Assembly (NCBI RefSeq): GCF_005925325.1
Contig: NZ_SRMP01000001.1
Coordinates: 124,001 to 188,000 of the forward strand
DNA length: 64,000 nt
Direction of reading: 5' to 3'
Source of the DNA: Pedobacter helvus
GTDB taxonomy: Bacteria > Bacteroidota > Bacteroidia > Sphingobacteriales > Sphingobacteriaceae
The position numbers and the translations under genes are program-made. Of this stretch, positions 45,142 through 53,467 are shown one piece after another (position 1 is the first letter of the stretch; each line of letters starts with the position of its first letter). Below the pieces are notes generated by a model, which was not told the DNA's origin, searched no databases, and saw only the letters and a program-made list of their open reading frames with translations.

Positions 45142-46416
45142 TTATGATAATTGTATAGGAAAAGAAAGATAGAAGGTAGAACCTTGGTCTGTTTCGCTGT
45201 TGAACCATATTTCACCATTTTGTAGCTTTACGAAATCAGCGCATAAAACCAATCCTAACCCTACACCAGGTTCTTTCATTGTTCCTAAAGAACTACTTAC
45301 TTGAGAAGTAAATATTGAACTTTCTTTTTCAGAAGGGATACCTACCCCAAAATCCTTGATAGAAAGGATCATTCTACCATCTAGCTCTTTAGACTTGATG
45401 ATAATATCTCCACCTATGTCACTATACTTTACCGCATTAGAAAGTAAGTTTCGCAACACCATTTTAATCATTTCTGTATCCGCAACAAATTGATTGGCAG
45501 TAAATTCTTTTTTGATAGTGATATTTTTCTGCGCTGCCAACGGATGTATAGTACACAAAACACTTTCTATCAAGCTATCTACTTCTACATTCATCAACTG
45601 AACTTTAGCGCCCTCCAATTGAGATTTAGACCAAGATAAAAGATTGGCTAAAAAATCTGACGTTCCGTTGGTAAGTTCCAATAGTTGCAGCTCTAGCATG
45701 TTTCTGTCATTTTCTGTCAACAATTTACAATTTAACATCTCTAGATAACCTTTTATATGGTTTAGTGGCGTACGGAGGTCATGTGAAATGATAGAAAACA
45801 AAGGGGTATTCTCTTGATGCAAAATGGCTAACTGCTCTGCTCTTTCGTTTGCAAGGCGTCTTTCTCTATTGAAGCTTTTAAGCACCAACTTGATTAGCAA
45901 AAAAGTTAGCGACAGCATGATACCACATATACAAGCAACGTCTACGAAACGTTCTAATTTGCTGTTGTAAACATCTACCACTCCATAAGTGTACTCGTAA
46001 GAAAACAAAGCCGCAATTAGTGCAAAATGTATTAGCAAATACAGGTAATGATTTTTTTTATTGATCACTAGAATGATGATCAATATAACGGAAAAGCTAA
46101 ACAATACCGGTCCATTAATTCCAGAACCTTGGTAATAATTTACAGCTAAAAACACATAGCTGAAAATGGTAAAACCAATTCTCGCCAGCTTAAAACGTCT
46201 TTTAAATCTAGATTGATAAAAGAGAAACAGTTGTACAAATAAGGTAATGGTAGTGGCTAAGGCTAGCCCAGGCAATACAACCGCAAAAAGATTATAGAGA
46301 ATGAAAACAAAAAGAGTGCAAGTAGAGAGAATTCCTACAGCATTGACTAACCTCTCTTCGAGTTTAAACTGATCTCTCGACCCTTTTGACCATTCCCAGA
46401 AATCCTTTAAAAGCAA
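45142..46416 (-). CDS. Orphan membrane sensor histidine kinase (HisKA type)
   Basis: A 424-residue kinase with six predicted membrane helices in the first ~185 residues and no extracytoplasmic domain, a short linker with NERAEQLAILHQEN, and a HisKA/HATPase_c core: H212 in SIISHDLRTPLNH, N-box MVLRNLLSNAVKYSD, G1 box IKDFGVGIP and G2 box GVGLGLVLC. No response regulator gene is adjacent, so its partner must be elsewhere. It is separated by 68 bp from the EEP-hydrolase gene upstream. Confidence 0.93.
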   Translation of the reverse strand: MLLKDFWEWSKGSRDQFKLEERLVNAVGILSTCTLFVFILYNLFAVVLPGLALATTITLFVQLFLFYQSRFKRRFKLARIGFTIFSYVFLAVNYYQGSGINGPVLFSFSVILIIILVINKKNHYLYLLIHFALIAALFSYEYTYGVVDVYNSKLERFVDVACICGIMLSLTFLLIKLVLKSFNRERRLANERAEQLAILHQENTPLFSIISHDLRTPLNHIKGYLEMLNCKLLTENDRNMLELQLLELTNGTSDFLANLLSWSKSQLEGAKVQLMNVEVDSLIESVLCTIHPLAAQKNITIKKEFTANQFVADTEMIKMVLRNLLSNAVKYSDIGGDIIIKSKELDGRMILSIKDFGVGIPSEKESSIFTSQVSSSLGTMKEPGVGLGLVLCADFVKLQNGEIWFNSETDQGSTFYLSFPIQLS

Positions 46417-46484
46417 AATCGTTAATTTATATCTACTAAGATAGCCAAAGTAGTGAAATAGAGCTAAAAAAGAAAGTTTTCAAT

Positions 46485-47537
46485 CTAATTTTCTGTCTCA
46501 GCTTCAATTTTTTCCTGCGCAAGTTCTAAATCTGCTTCATCTGCTACAGGCTGTTCATTAAGTTGTTCAACCTTTGGATTAAACTGTAGGTTTACACACA
46601 TCGGAAAATGATCTGAACCGCAACTTTCCATTCTTTTAATTCCTGAAAGGGCAAAATCTGCCGAACAGAAAATATGATCTAACGGAAAACGTAAAAAGAA
46701 ATATTTAGCATTGAAGCTATTGAAAAAACCTCGTCCTCTTCTTGGATCAAGCAGACCACTAATTTTGCCAAATAGTTCTGTGGTGTAACTCCAAGCTACA
46801 TCGTTCAAATCGCCCATTACGATTACAGGCAACTTACATTCTTTAGCGCTTTTACCTACCATTAAAATCTCTTTATCTCGCTCTGTAGATCTCGGATTTT
46901 CTTGAGGAACTGGCGGCTCTGGATGCAAGCAATAAAGCTTAACCCATTGTCCATTTTTAAGTTGTACATCGACCTCAATAGAAGGGATATCTTCCTTCAC
47001 CAAATAATTTATGCTTCCGTTTCTCAACGCTAAACGCGAATAGAAAATCATGCCGTAAGTATTTTCTAGTGGCACTTTAAGTTGATGTGGATATTCGGCT
47101 GCTATTACATCCATCTGCTGCTCCCACCATTGATTGGTTTCTACCATCAACACTACATCTGGGTTGCACTTTTTGATCAGTTTCAAATAACTTTCGCTCT
47201 GCCTGTTATCTTGATATACATTAGCGATGAGCAACGAAATATTTCTATCATCGGCAGGTGCTTTAGCCGTAATGATTTGCTTTTTACCAAATATCGTAAA
47301 CGGAAAAACCTGATAAACGAGATACAGAAGATTAAGGATGAGCAGTATTAAAACTATATGCTTGAGGGTATCTGTCGGAAAATAAACTAGGTTCAGCACT
47401 AAAAGCACCAAATTCAATACTAATTTCTGAAGTCGTGGATACTCAAAGACCCTGAAAATCCAGAAATCATGACGTATTAATGGAATTAAAGTAAAGAGTA
47501 CTACCGTGATAGATAGATAAAAAAGCACTTGCTGCAT
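46485..47537 (-). CDS. Membrane-anchored endonuclease/exonuclease/phosphatase (EEP) family protein
   Basis: A 350-residue protein with an N-terminal region of three hydrophobic helices (about 1-80) followed by an EEP domain (about 95-320): SLLIANVYQDNRQSESYL, VVLMVETNQWWE, CLHPEPPVPQENP, VMGDLNDVAWS and CGSDHFPMCVNL, the last two being metal and catalytic blocks. Proteins of this layout cleave phosphodiesters or phosphomonoesters at the membrane; the substrate is unknown. A Glu-rich tail ends the protein. It starts 6 bp after the DUF808 gene stop. Confidence 0.88.
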   Translation of the reverse strand: MQQVLFYLSITVVLFTLIPLIRHDFWIFRVFEYPRLQKLVLNLVLLVLNLVYFPTDTLKHIVLILLILNLLYLVYQVFPFTIFGKKQIITAKAPADDRNISLLIANVYQDNRQSESYLKLIKKCNPDVVLMVETNQWWEQQMDVIAAEYPHQLKVPLENTYGMIFYSRLALRNGSINYLVKEDIPSIEVDVQLKNGQWVKLYCLHPEPPVPQENPRSTERDKEILMVGKSAKECKLPVIVMGDLNDVAWSYTTELFGKISGLLDPRRGRGFFNSFNAKYFFLRFPLDHIFCSADFALSGIKRMESCGSDHFPMCVNLQFNPKVEQLNEQPVADEADLELAQEKIEAETEN

Positions 47538-47543
47538 AGCTAA

Positions 47544-48410
47544 TTACTTGCGAAATGCTGAAATGATCTTTTTGACTATCGTTACCAAAACCACTACAAT
47601 TAAACCAGCAACTATTCCGATACCAAACTCGGTAATTATTGCTGGTATTGCCGGAAACAAACCATGTAGAAAACCAACATTATGTACAAAAATGCCACCA
47701 GCAACCAATATCAAAGCAATGGTACCTACTACACTTAATCCTTTAATTACAATTGGTAAGGCTTTCACCAAAAAAGTTCCTAATGCAAATAAAAAGCCTT
47801 TTTCGCCCGAGTGTTTAATTAAACGGTAACCTGCATCGTCCATACGAACAATTAAAGCTACAATACCATAAACACCTATCGTAGCAACAATGGCTACTAC
47901 CGAAACCGTTAGTATTTGAACGGACATTGCTTTGTCTAATACAGAGCCCAAAGCAATGATTACAATTTCTACTGATAAAATAAAATCAGTAGTTATTGCC
48001 GATTTCACTTTTGCCTTTTCAGCAACTGCGGCATCTTCAATAACTTCTGACGCAGCCTCATGATCATCTTTATGTTTATGAAAGAAATACTCAATTACTT
48101 TTTCCACACCTTCGTAAGCTAAAAAAGCACCACCCAAAACCAAAATTACTACGATGGCAATTGGGAAAAATGCATTAAGCACTAAAGCTAATGGAACAAT
48201 AATGAGCTTGTTTAGAAAAGAACCTTTAGTAATGGCCCATAAAACTGGGATTTCTCTTGAAGAAAGGAAACCAGTCGCTTTTTCTGCATTTACAGCTAAA
48301 TCATCGCCTAAAATACCAGCAGTTTTTTTAGTTGCCACTTTCGCCGCAACCGCTACATCATCCATTAACGCTGCAATATCATCTAAAACTGCAAAAATAC
48401 CAGAGGCCAT
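47544..48410 (-). CDS. DUF808 (YedI-type) inner-membrane protein
   Basis: A 288-residue membrane protein beginning ASGIFAVLDDIAALMDDVAV, the hallmark of DUF808/YedI, with the segment KTAGILGDDLAVNAEKATGF and about six membrane helices (KLIIVPLALVLNAFFPIAIV, ILGGAFLAYEGVEKVIEY-like blocks). Function of the family is unknown. It heads a probable operon with the EEP gene and is divergent from the promoter D operon. Confidence 0.9.
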   Translation of the reverse strand: MASGIFAVLDDIAALMDDVAVAAKVATKKTAGILGDDLAVNAEKATGFLSSREIPVLWAITKGSFLNKLIIVPLALVLNAFFPIAIVVILVLGGAFLAYEGVEKVIEYFFHKHKDDHEAASEVIEDAAVAEKAKVKSAITTDFILSVEIVIIALGSVLDKAMSVQILTVSVVAIVATIGVYGIVALIVRMDDAGYRLIKHSGEKGFLFALGTFLVKALPIVIKGLSVVGTIALILVAGGIFVHNVGFLHGLFPAIPAIITEFGIGIVAGLIVVVLVTIVKKIISAFRK

Positions 48411-48511
48411 ATCTTTCTAATTATTAAGGCTGCAAAATAGAAAATAGCCGGTCATCCTGCAAGTACGTTTAAGAAATTTAATATTGGATTATTTCCGCAA
48501 TTCTATACCAA

Positions 48512-48601
48512 GCGAATAATTGATATTTTACTACCAATGTGAATTACAAACAGGCAAATAATAAGCACTAAATATAGGCTGTTATAATTTTTATAGCTTT
48601 A
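48512..48601 (+). promoter_or_regulatory. Triple-repeat promoter D
   Basis: Repeats GCGAATAAT (48512-48520), ACCAATGTG (48533-48541; the weakest) and GCAAATAAT (48554-48562), each 21 bp apart. A -7 box TAGCTTTA (48594-48601) starts 39 bp after the conserved C of the third repeat. No -33 TTTG. This copy is 15 kb from the others, which argues against simple local duplication. The ATG is 38 nt beyond the start of the box. Confidence 0.72.
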
Positions 48602-48631
48602 ACCATACAAAAGCAAATGAGGTAACTACAT

Positions 48632-49588
48632 ATGTTAAAGCGAACACTTTTATTATTATTTACGACAATCATCTACAGTCAAACTTTTGCGCAAAAGGCT
48701 AAGGTAACCGCTAAACTTAATTTTACTGGCACAATTGGCAATTATCCGATAGAGATGTCGCTACAGCTAAACAATTACTCCGACAGCGTCTCGGGAACTT
48801 ATTATTACATTAAAAGCGGTAAAGAAAACTATATCTATCTTTCTGGAACTTTAAAAGATGGCGACTTGGTACTTACTGAAAGTACCTATAATGTTAAAAA
48901 ACGCAAATTTGAAGATACAGGGTATTTTAGATTAGCCTATGTTGGCCAAACCATATTAAATGGAAGCTGGCAAAAGGATCGAAAAACCGCTGATCCGGCA
49001 AAAACGCTCACAACCAAATTAAAAAGTAGAGAACTATTGGATAGTTTCAACCCTTTGGGTTTTGATTTCATCATGTCGAAAAACAAAGCTAACTATGAAA
49101 ATATTACCGAAAATGCGGCCAGATATTTTACATTACTGTCGCTGCGTATCAATGTAAATAAAAGTTCGAGATGGATTTTGAGCGATTTTGACAAATACGA
49201 TTTGGTAAAAGATGAAGTAGAACTGGAAGATGTAAACTTCGATGGTTATCTAGATATCAAGGTTCCTATCTATTTTCCCGACATGGCTAAAAATGACTAT
49301 AGCTATGTGTATTTCATTCATGATACTAAAACTAAAGGTTTCCGGAAAAGTGAACGATTAAACGAATTAGGTGTGGTTTCTTTTGATCCAGTAAAAAAAG
49401 AAGTAGAAAAAATGGATGCCGATGGCAGTGGAAATGAAGGAACAGCATATTATAAATGGTTCAATGGAAAGTTATTGATCACTAAAGAAATTAGAGTTTA
49501 TGAAGACGACACCTATGTTCATTATGATGAATACAAGATTGAAAATGGGAAATCGGTAAAAGCAAAAAGCTACAAAAAGAAAGGATAG
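48632..49588 (+). CDS. Secreted XAC2610-like protein
   Basis: A 318-residue protein with a signal peptide (1-20, ending SQTFAQ). The mature start LNFTGTIGNYPIEMSLQLNN resembles that of the small secreted protein at 27240. A central domain has beta strands with YYYIKSGKENYIYLSGTLKDG. The C-terminal half holds LEDVNFDGYLDIKVPIYF and YSYVYFIHDTKTKGF, the Asp-rich XAC2610-like block also present in the proteins encoded at 28289 and 33999. It may be a fusion of the two types of domain seen separately in the operon behind promoter A. Function unknown. Confidence 0.72.
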   Translation: MLKRTLLLLFTTIIYSQTFAQKAKVTAKLNFTGTIGNYPIEMSLQLNNYSDSVSGTYYYIKSGKENYIYLSGTLKDGDLVLTESTYNVKKRKFEDTGYFRLAYVGQTILNGSWQKDRKTADPAKTLTTKLKSRELLDSFNPLGFDFIMSKNKANYENITENAARYFTLLSLRINVNKSSRWILSDFDKYDLVKDEVELEDVNFDGYLDIKVPIYFPDMAKNDYSYVYFIHDTKTKGFRKSERLNELGVVSFDPVKKEVEKMDADGSGNEGTAYYKWFNGKLLITKEIRVYEDDTYVHYDEYKIENGKSVKAKSYKKKG

Positions 49589-49591
49589 ATC

Positions 49592-50176
49592 ATGGGAAAT
49601 CAAACATCAACTACTAAAACAACAATTAGATACACGCTTTTAATCATGATTTTAGCCATTATAACTTCTTGCCAAAGTGGCGACCAGCGTAAATATGTTT
49701 ACACGGAAGAAGAAACCAAGCAATTTTTAGAAACCATTTCAAAGAATGCAAAAGCTAGCATTACCGATTTAACAGAAAGGCATAGACAGCCTGCGGATGA
49801 GTTTGGAATTTTGACCCACTATCCCCTTTCTGAAAGTAAATTGAAAGAATACAATGACAATGGGGGTACCATCGTCAATAAAGATGATGACATATCTGAC
49901 TTTGCAACCTACACTTACAAATCATACGATTTAACTAACGAAAAAGGCGAAAAGCTACAGTTTGTAGATAACGGAAGGGCAGTTTATTTGCAAGAGTATG
50001 CGCTATGGGAGTACGATAATGCGTTAAGTCAAAATCTGGGTATTAGTATCAAATTAGACCGAAAGTTTAAAACGCTCAAAGGATCAATTACGATCGAATT
50101 TGAAATGCCTAAAAACGTAACAAAAGAAGTTAAAATACCAGTTGCTATATCAATAGACGATAAATTAACCGAATAG
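49592..50176 (+). CDS. Lipoprotein of unknown function
   Basis: A 194-residue lipoprotein with a somewhat long signal (lipobox TSC near residue 27). The body has a beta-rich C-terminal part with LGISIKLDRKFKTLKGSITIEFEMP, a beta-sandwich-like pattern. No family recognised. It follows the XAC2610-like gene by 3 bp and shares one base with the VanW gene start. Confidence 0.68.
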   Translation: MGNQTSTTKTTIRYTLLIMILAIITSCQSGDQRKYVYTEEETKQFLETISKNAKASITDLTERHRQPADEFGILTHYPLSESKLKEYNDNGGTIVNKDDDISDFATYTYKSYDLTNEKGEKLQFVDNGRAVYLQEYALWEYDNALSQNLGISIKLDRKFKTLKGSITIEFEMPKNVTKEVKIPVAISIDDKLTE

Positions 50177-50994
50177 TGAAACAACGGAAGTTATTAAGTC
50201 AGCGGCACCCCATACTCTACTTTTTGGCGGTTTGGGCAAGGCGTTTAAAGCGTATTGCCGAATGGTATCTGGACGGTAAGCAGTATGCAAAAACAAGAAC
50301 TGCTGACAAACTTTCTAACCGAATAAAAAAACATCAATCAGTTTTACTGAAGAAACTAGGTGACAATAATGCGCAACTGCAGATCAATAAAGTAACCAAC
50401 CTAAAAATAGCAGCAAAAAAAATAGATGGAATTTTAATTAAACCTGGCGAAACATTCTCTTTCTGTAAATTGGTTGGTTTGCCCACTAAACGTAAAGGCT
50501 ACCTACCAGGAATGGAATTGTCTTTTGGCGAAGCTAGGGCGGGTATTGGTGGCGGCATTTGTCAAATTTCTAACTTGATACATTGGTTAGTTATCCATAG
50601 TCCTTTAACGGTTACAGAACGCTACCACCATTCTTTTGATCCTTTTCCAGATGATGGACGGGTGTTACCTTTTGGCAGCGGCGCCACCGTTTTCTACAAT
50701 TACAGAGATTACCAATTTACCAACAACACCGCATACACGTTTCAAGTTAATCTTTGGTTTACCGACAAGTGCTTAGAGGGCGAATTGCGGATTAACCAAG
50801 AGTTAGATTACGGTTATCATGTAATTGAGAAAGATCATCAGTTCTTGAAGATCGAAAATCAGTTTTACCGGAAAAATGAAATTTGGAGAGAGAAATTCTT
50901 GAAGTTTGAAGGAGGTAAAATAGTAGCAACCGAATTGCTAACCAAAAATTTCGCAAGGGTAACTTACCAACCAGAAAGTTATATCGAACAATAA
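50176..50994 (+). CDS. VanW-family protein
   Basis: A 272-residue cytoplasmic or membrane-associated protein starting at GTG (50176-50178), which shares a base with the preceding TAG. The VanW domain is clear: LIKPGETFSFCKLVGLPTKR, GIGGGICQISNLIHWLVIHSP, TERYHHSFDPFPDDGRVLPFGSGA and FTNNTAYTFQVNLWF. VanW occurs with some vancomycin-resistance clusters but its molecular role is unknown; here there is no van cluster. It is last in the operon behind promoter D, linking the putative regulon to envelope functions. Confidence 0.88.
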   Translation: MKQRKLLSQRHPILYFLAVWARRLKRIAEWYLDGKQYAKTRTADKLSNRIKKHQSVLLKKLGDNNAQLQINKVTNLKIAAKKIDGILIKPGETFSFCKLVGLPTKRKGYLPGMELSFGEARAGIGGGICQISNLIHWLVIHSPLTVTERYHHSFDPFPDDGRVLPFGSGATVFYNYRDYQFTNNTAYTFQVNLWFTDKCLEGELRINQELDYGYHVIEKDHQFLKIENQFYRKNEIWREKFLKFEGGKIVATELLTKNFARVTYQPESYIEQ

Positions 50995-50995
50995 T

Positions 50996-51039
50996 ATTTC
51001 AGTCTAATCGATCTTATCTAATTTCGATTAGACTGAAAT
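50996..51039 (+). terminator. Long hairpin after the VanW gene
   Basis: ATTTCAGTCTAATCGA (50996-51011) and its exact reverse complement (51024-51039) form a 16-bp perfect stem with a 12-nt loop, 2 bp after the stop codon. No T-run follows, so it is more a transcript-end stabiliser than a classical terminator. Confidence 0.55.
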
Positions 51040-51086
51040 CTCCTCATCTTGATAAACGCATTAATCAAGGTTATCTAAATCGCTAT

Positions 51087-51272
51087 CTAAAGCAATCCGT
51101 AAAGACCATCTTTTGGATATAAAAAGAATGGCTTGGTTGTTTCATTCGATGATTTATTTTCTTTTAAGGATGTAACGGGCTGTGTTGACGAATTAGAAAG
51201 TTGAGGTAATGTACTTACCGGCGCATCTTGCTGTAATTTAGACACATTTGTATCTGCTGAGTTCTTCGACAT
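51087..51272 (-). CDS. Small Ser/Thr-rich peptide, unknown
   Basis: A 61-residue polar peptide (start MSKNSADTNVSKLQQD, end KPFFLYPKDGLYGLL) in a 520-bp gap with no gene opposite. Low hydrophobicity until the C-terminus, no signal peptide. Upstream on the same strand lies a GC-richer leader with inverted arms GCGGAC/GTCCGC (around 51300-51350), which suggests a real transcript. It could be a precursor peptide, but no modifying enzyme is encoded nearby. Modest confidence. Confidence 0.4.
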   Translation of the reverse strand: MSKNSADTNVSKLQQDAPVSTLPQLSNSSTQPVTSLKENKSSNETTKPFFLYPKDGLYGLL

Positions 51273-51513
51273 TTTAAGAAAAATTAATGATTTAATGGAA
51301 GCTTTAGCGGACTTTCCGGTTTCCCATCTTCCATCCGTCCGCCTGTTCCAATTTTACAACACACTTCATTATTTTTTGTTTTGATGTTGTGCAAATTATT
51401 AGAAAACATTTGTTGCCATGTATTGTTAATCCGTGGCAAATGCTCGTAGAGACAGCATTTTCAAATATTAAGAAAACACTTAGAAACATAATATCAAAAT
51501 CTAAACAGCACCA

Positions 51514-52998
51514 ATGGAAAACTTTACAATGCTACAGTACTTTGAATGGTATTACCCGGCAGATGGCAGCTTATGGAAAAAATTAGCTACCGATGCAGTC
51601 AATTTGAAAGACAAGGGATTTGATAGCATTTGGCTTCCACCTGCGCACAAAGGTATGGATGGCGCTAACTCCATAGGTTATGACTCTTATGATTTATATG
51701 ACCTTGGAGAATTTGATCAAAAAGGAAGTGTGAGAACAAAATACGGCACTAAAGAAGAACTCATAGAAGCCATTAAAAGCGCTCAAAAAGCGGGATTACA
51801 AGTTTACGTAGATATTGTACTTAACCATTTGGGCGGCGCTGACGAAGCTGAAACCGTTACCGTAAGAAAGGTGAACCCACAGAACAGAAATGAATTTATC
51901 TCAGAACCTTTTGAGATCGATGCTTTTACCCGTTTTACTTATCCTGGTAGAAATGGCAAATATTCTGAGTTTAAATGGGACTTTCAATGTTTTAGTGGCG
52001 TAGATTACGATCATAGAACTGGGGAAACGGCATTGTACAGCATACAGAACCAATATGGTGATGGCTGGGAAGAGGTATTGGACCAAGAAAATGGCAACTA
52101 CGATTATCTAATGCTTTCTGATATAGATTTTAGAAATCCTGCCGTAAGAGAAGAACTTAAAGCTTGGGGTGTATGGATGTATGAAACTTTAGGTTTTGAT
52201 GGCTTCCGCTTAGATGCGATTAAACACATGCCTGCAGATTTTTATAATGAATGGCTAGATCATATTAGAGCAGCCACCCAAAAGGAATTATTTACCGTAG
52301 GCGAATACTGGGCACCAAATGATCTAAACTCTTTGCTAACCTACGCCGAACTTACCGAAGCAAGAATGTCATTGTTTGATACCTGTTTGCAAGCCAATTT
52401 TTCTCAAGCTTCGAAAATGGGAAACAACTACAATTTAAGTGAAATTTTTAACGATACGCTTGTAGTTACTAGACCAGGGCTAGCTGTTACTTTTGTAGAA
52501 AATCACGATACCCAACCACTGCAATCGTTAGAGCAGGTGGTAGAACCTTGGTTTAGAGCGCATGCTTATGCCATGATTTTATTGAGAGAAGCTGGCTACC
52601 CTTGCGTATTCTATACAGATCTTTACAGCTCAACCTATACGGATAAAGGTACTGATGGACAAGATCACGAAGTTACCATTGGGCACTTGCCGCAATTGGA
52701 AGCATTGTTACAAGCTAGGAAACACCAAGCTTATGGTTTACAACGAGATTACCTCGATCACCCTAACTGTATTGGCTGGACCCGAGAGGGAATGGAAGAA
52801 AAGGAAAATTCGGGCTTGGCCGTTGTGCTTTCTAATGGAGAGGAAGGTTATAAACGCATGGAAATGGGAATTAATCATGCTGGCAGAAAAATGATTGATG
52901 CACTTGGACATACTCAACAAGAAATTACAATAGAACAAGATGGTTGGGCAGAATTTAGATGTGAAGCTGGTTCAGTTTCCGTTTGGATTTTTGCATGA
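51514..52998 (+). CDS. amyA-like: Cytoplasmic alpha-amylase, GH13 (GH13_5-like)
   Basis: A 494-residue protein without signal peptide, starting MENFTMLQYFEWYYPADGSL, typical of AmyA/BLA-type alpha-amylases. The GH13 catalytic residues are D234 (GFRLDAIKH), E264 (VGEYW) and D332 (ENHDTQP); VDIVLNHLGGAD is conserved region I. It hydrolyses alpha-1,4-glucans such as glycogen or maltodextrins inside the cell. Monocistronic. The first ATG after a short AT-rich leader is used. Confidence 0.94.
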   Translation: MENFTMLQYFEWYYPADGSLWKKLATDAVNLKDKGFDSIWLPPAHKGMDGANSIGYDSYDLYDLGEFDQKGSVRTKYGTKEELIEAIKSAQKAGLQVYVDIVLNHLGGADEAETVTVRKVNPQNRNEFISEPFEIDAFTRFTYPGRNGKYSEFKWDFQCFSGVDYDHRTGETALYSIQNQYGDGWEEVLDQENGNYDYLMLSDIDFRNPAVREELKAWGVWMYETLGFDGFRLDAIKHMPADFYNEWLDHIRAATQKELFTVGEYWAPNDLNSLLTYAELTEARMSLFDTCLQANFSQASKMGNNYNLSEIFNDTLVVTRPGLAVTFVENHDTQPLQSLEQVVEPWFRAHAYAMILLREAGYPCVFYTDLYSSTYTDKGTDGQDHEVTIGHLPQLEALLQARKHQAYGLQRDYLDHPNCIGWTREGMEEKENSGLAVVLSNGEEGYKRMEMGINHAGRKMIDALGHTQQEITIEQDGWAEFRCEAGSVSVWIFA

Positions 52999-53034
52999 TG
53001 CTAACCAAACAGGCAGGTTAGGCATTAATATAGT

Positions 53035-53155
53035 TTGCGTTAGGGATAGAAGCGATATCCTTTTTTGTGACAAACATATTGATTTTTATTCAGCACATAA
53101 TACAAAAAAGATTTAGCGGATAGCCCGACCCTTGCGGAGCTTGGGGAACGCCCCA
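53035..53155. repeat. Dispersed imperfect-hairpin element
   Basis: TATCCTTTTTTGT (53056-53068) can pair with ACAAAAAAG...GGATA (53102-53122) leaving a bulged ATTTAGC; a GGGGAACGCCCC mini-hairpin follows. From memory, elements with GATAGAAGCG...ATCCTTTTTT and AAAAGATTTAGCGGATAGCCCG halves are scattered in intergenic regions of many Bacteroidota; I have not been able to check. Function unknown. Confidence 0.55.
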
Positions 53156-53181
53156 AATTATAGAAAGATTAAATTTTAGCT

Positions 53182-53395
53182 AAAAAAGCCCGCTACACTA
53201 GGCAGCGGGCATAAGATTGACGTTAACTTACAAATATCGTAGGGGTAAACCGCTGTTGCTAATCCTTACTTTTTCATAGGTAGGTGTAGGGGCTGAAACA
53301 ACGAGAATAATTCAAAACTCCTTTATATTTGCTATAATAGTTAAATACATTAATCCTTTTAAATCACTGTATTAAAACCAACTCTAACAAAGATA
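53182..53395 (-). ncRNA. Candidate ~200-nt minus-strand RNA
   Basis: On the minus strand a perfect -7 box TATCTTTG (53395-53388) is followed 180 bp later by a strong intrinsic terminator: stem GCCCGCT/AGCGGGC (53210-53188, 9-nt loop) and six Ts (53187-53182). No reading frame of note lies between them and no minus-strand protein gene ends here. The predicted RNA (about 53381 to 53182) has internal pairing such as CTA-CCT / AGG-TAG around a GAAAAAGTA loop. The size fits 6S RNA, but I cannot confirm identity. Confidence 0.45.
53188..53210 (-). terminator. Intrinsic terminator facing left
   Basis: A 7-bp GC-rich perfect stem with 9-nt loop followed by TTTTTT on the minus strand. It serves no visible protein gene, which supports the RNA proposed at 53182-53395. 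Confidence 0.75.
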
Positions 53396-53430
53396 CACAA
53401 AGTCACCAAATAGTGATATTAAAAAAATAT

Positions 53431-53438
53431 TATTTTTG
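53431..53438 (+). promoter_or_regulatory. -7 box of the tetR-like gene
   Basis: TATTTTTG fits TAnnTTTG exactly, 30 bp upstream of the ATG at 53468. It shows that the in-frame GTG at 53438 is inside the promoter and not the start. Divergent from the minus-strand box at 53395-53388. Confidence 0.6.
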
Positions 53439-53467
53439 TGCTAAACCAGCAATCAACCATTTATATC

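Noticed and set aside
50176..50994. VanW gene as part of a vancomycin-resistance cluster
   Set aside because: No vanA/B ligase, vanH, vanX or vanS/R genes are present; VanW-family proteins are widespread without resistance.
51304..51586. Small reading frames on both strands upstream of the amylase gene
   Set aside because: They overlap each other and the amylase start and show no signal, motif or ribosome-binding context.
53401..53414. TCACCAAATAGTGA as TetR autoregulatory site
   Set aside because: Only 4-bp arms, and it does not match the palindrome before imuA. Left as undecided.
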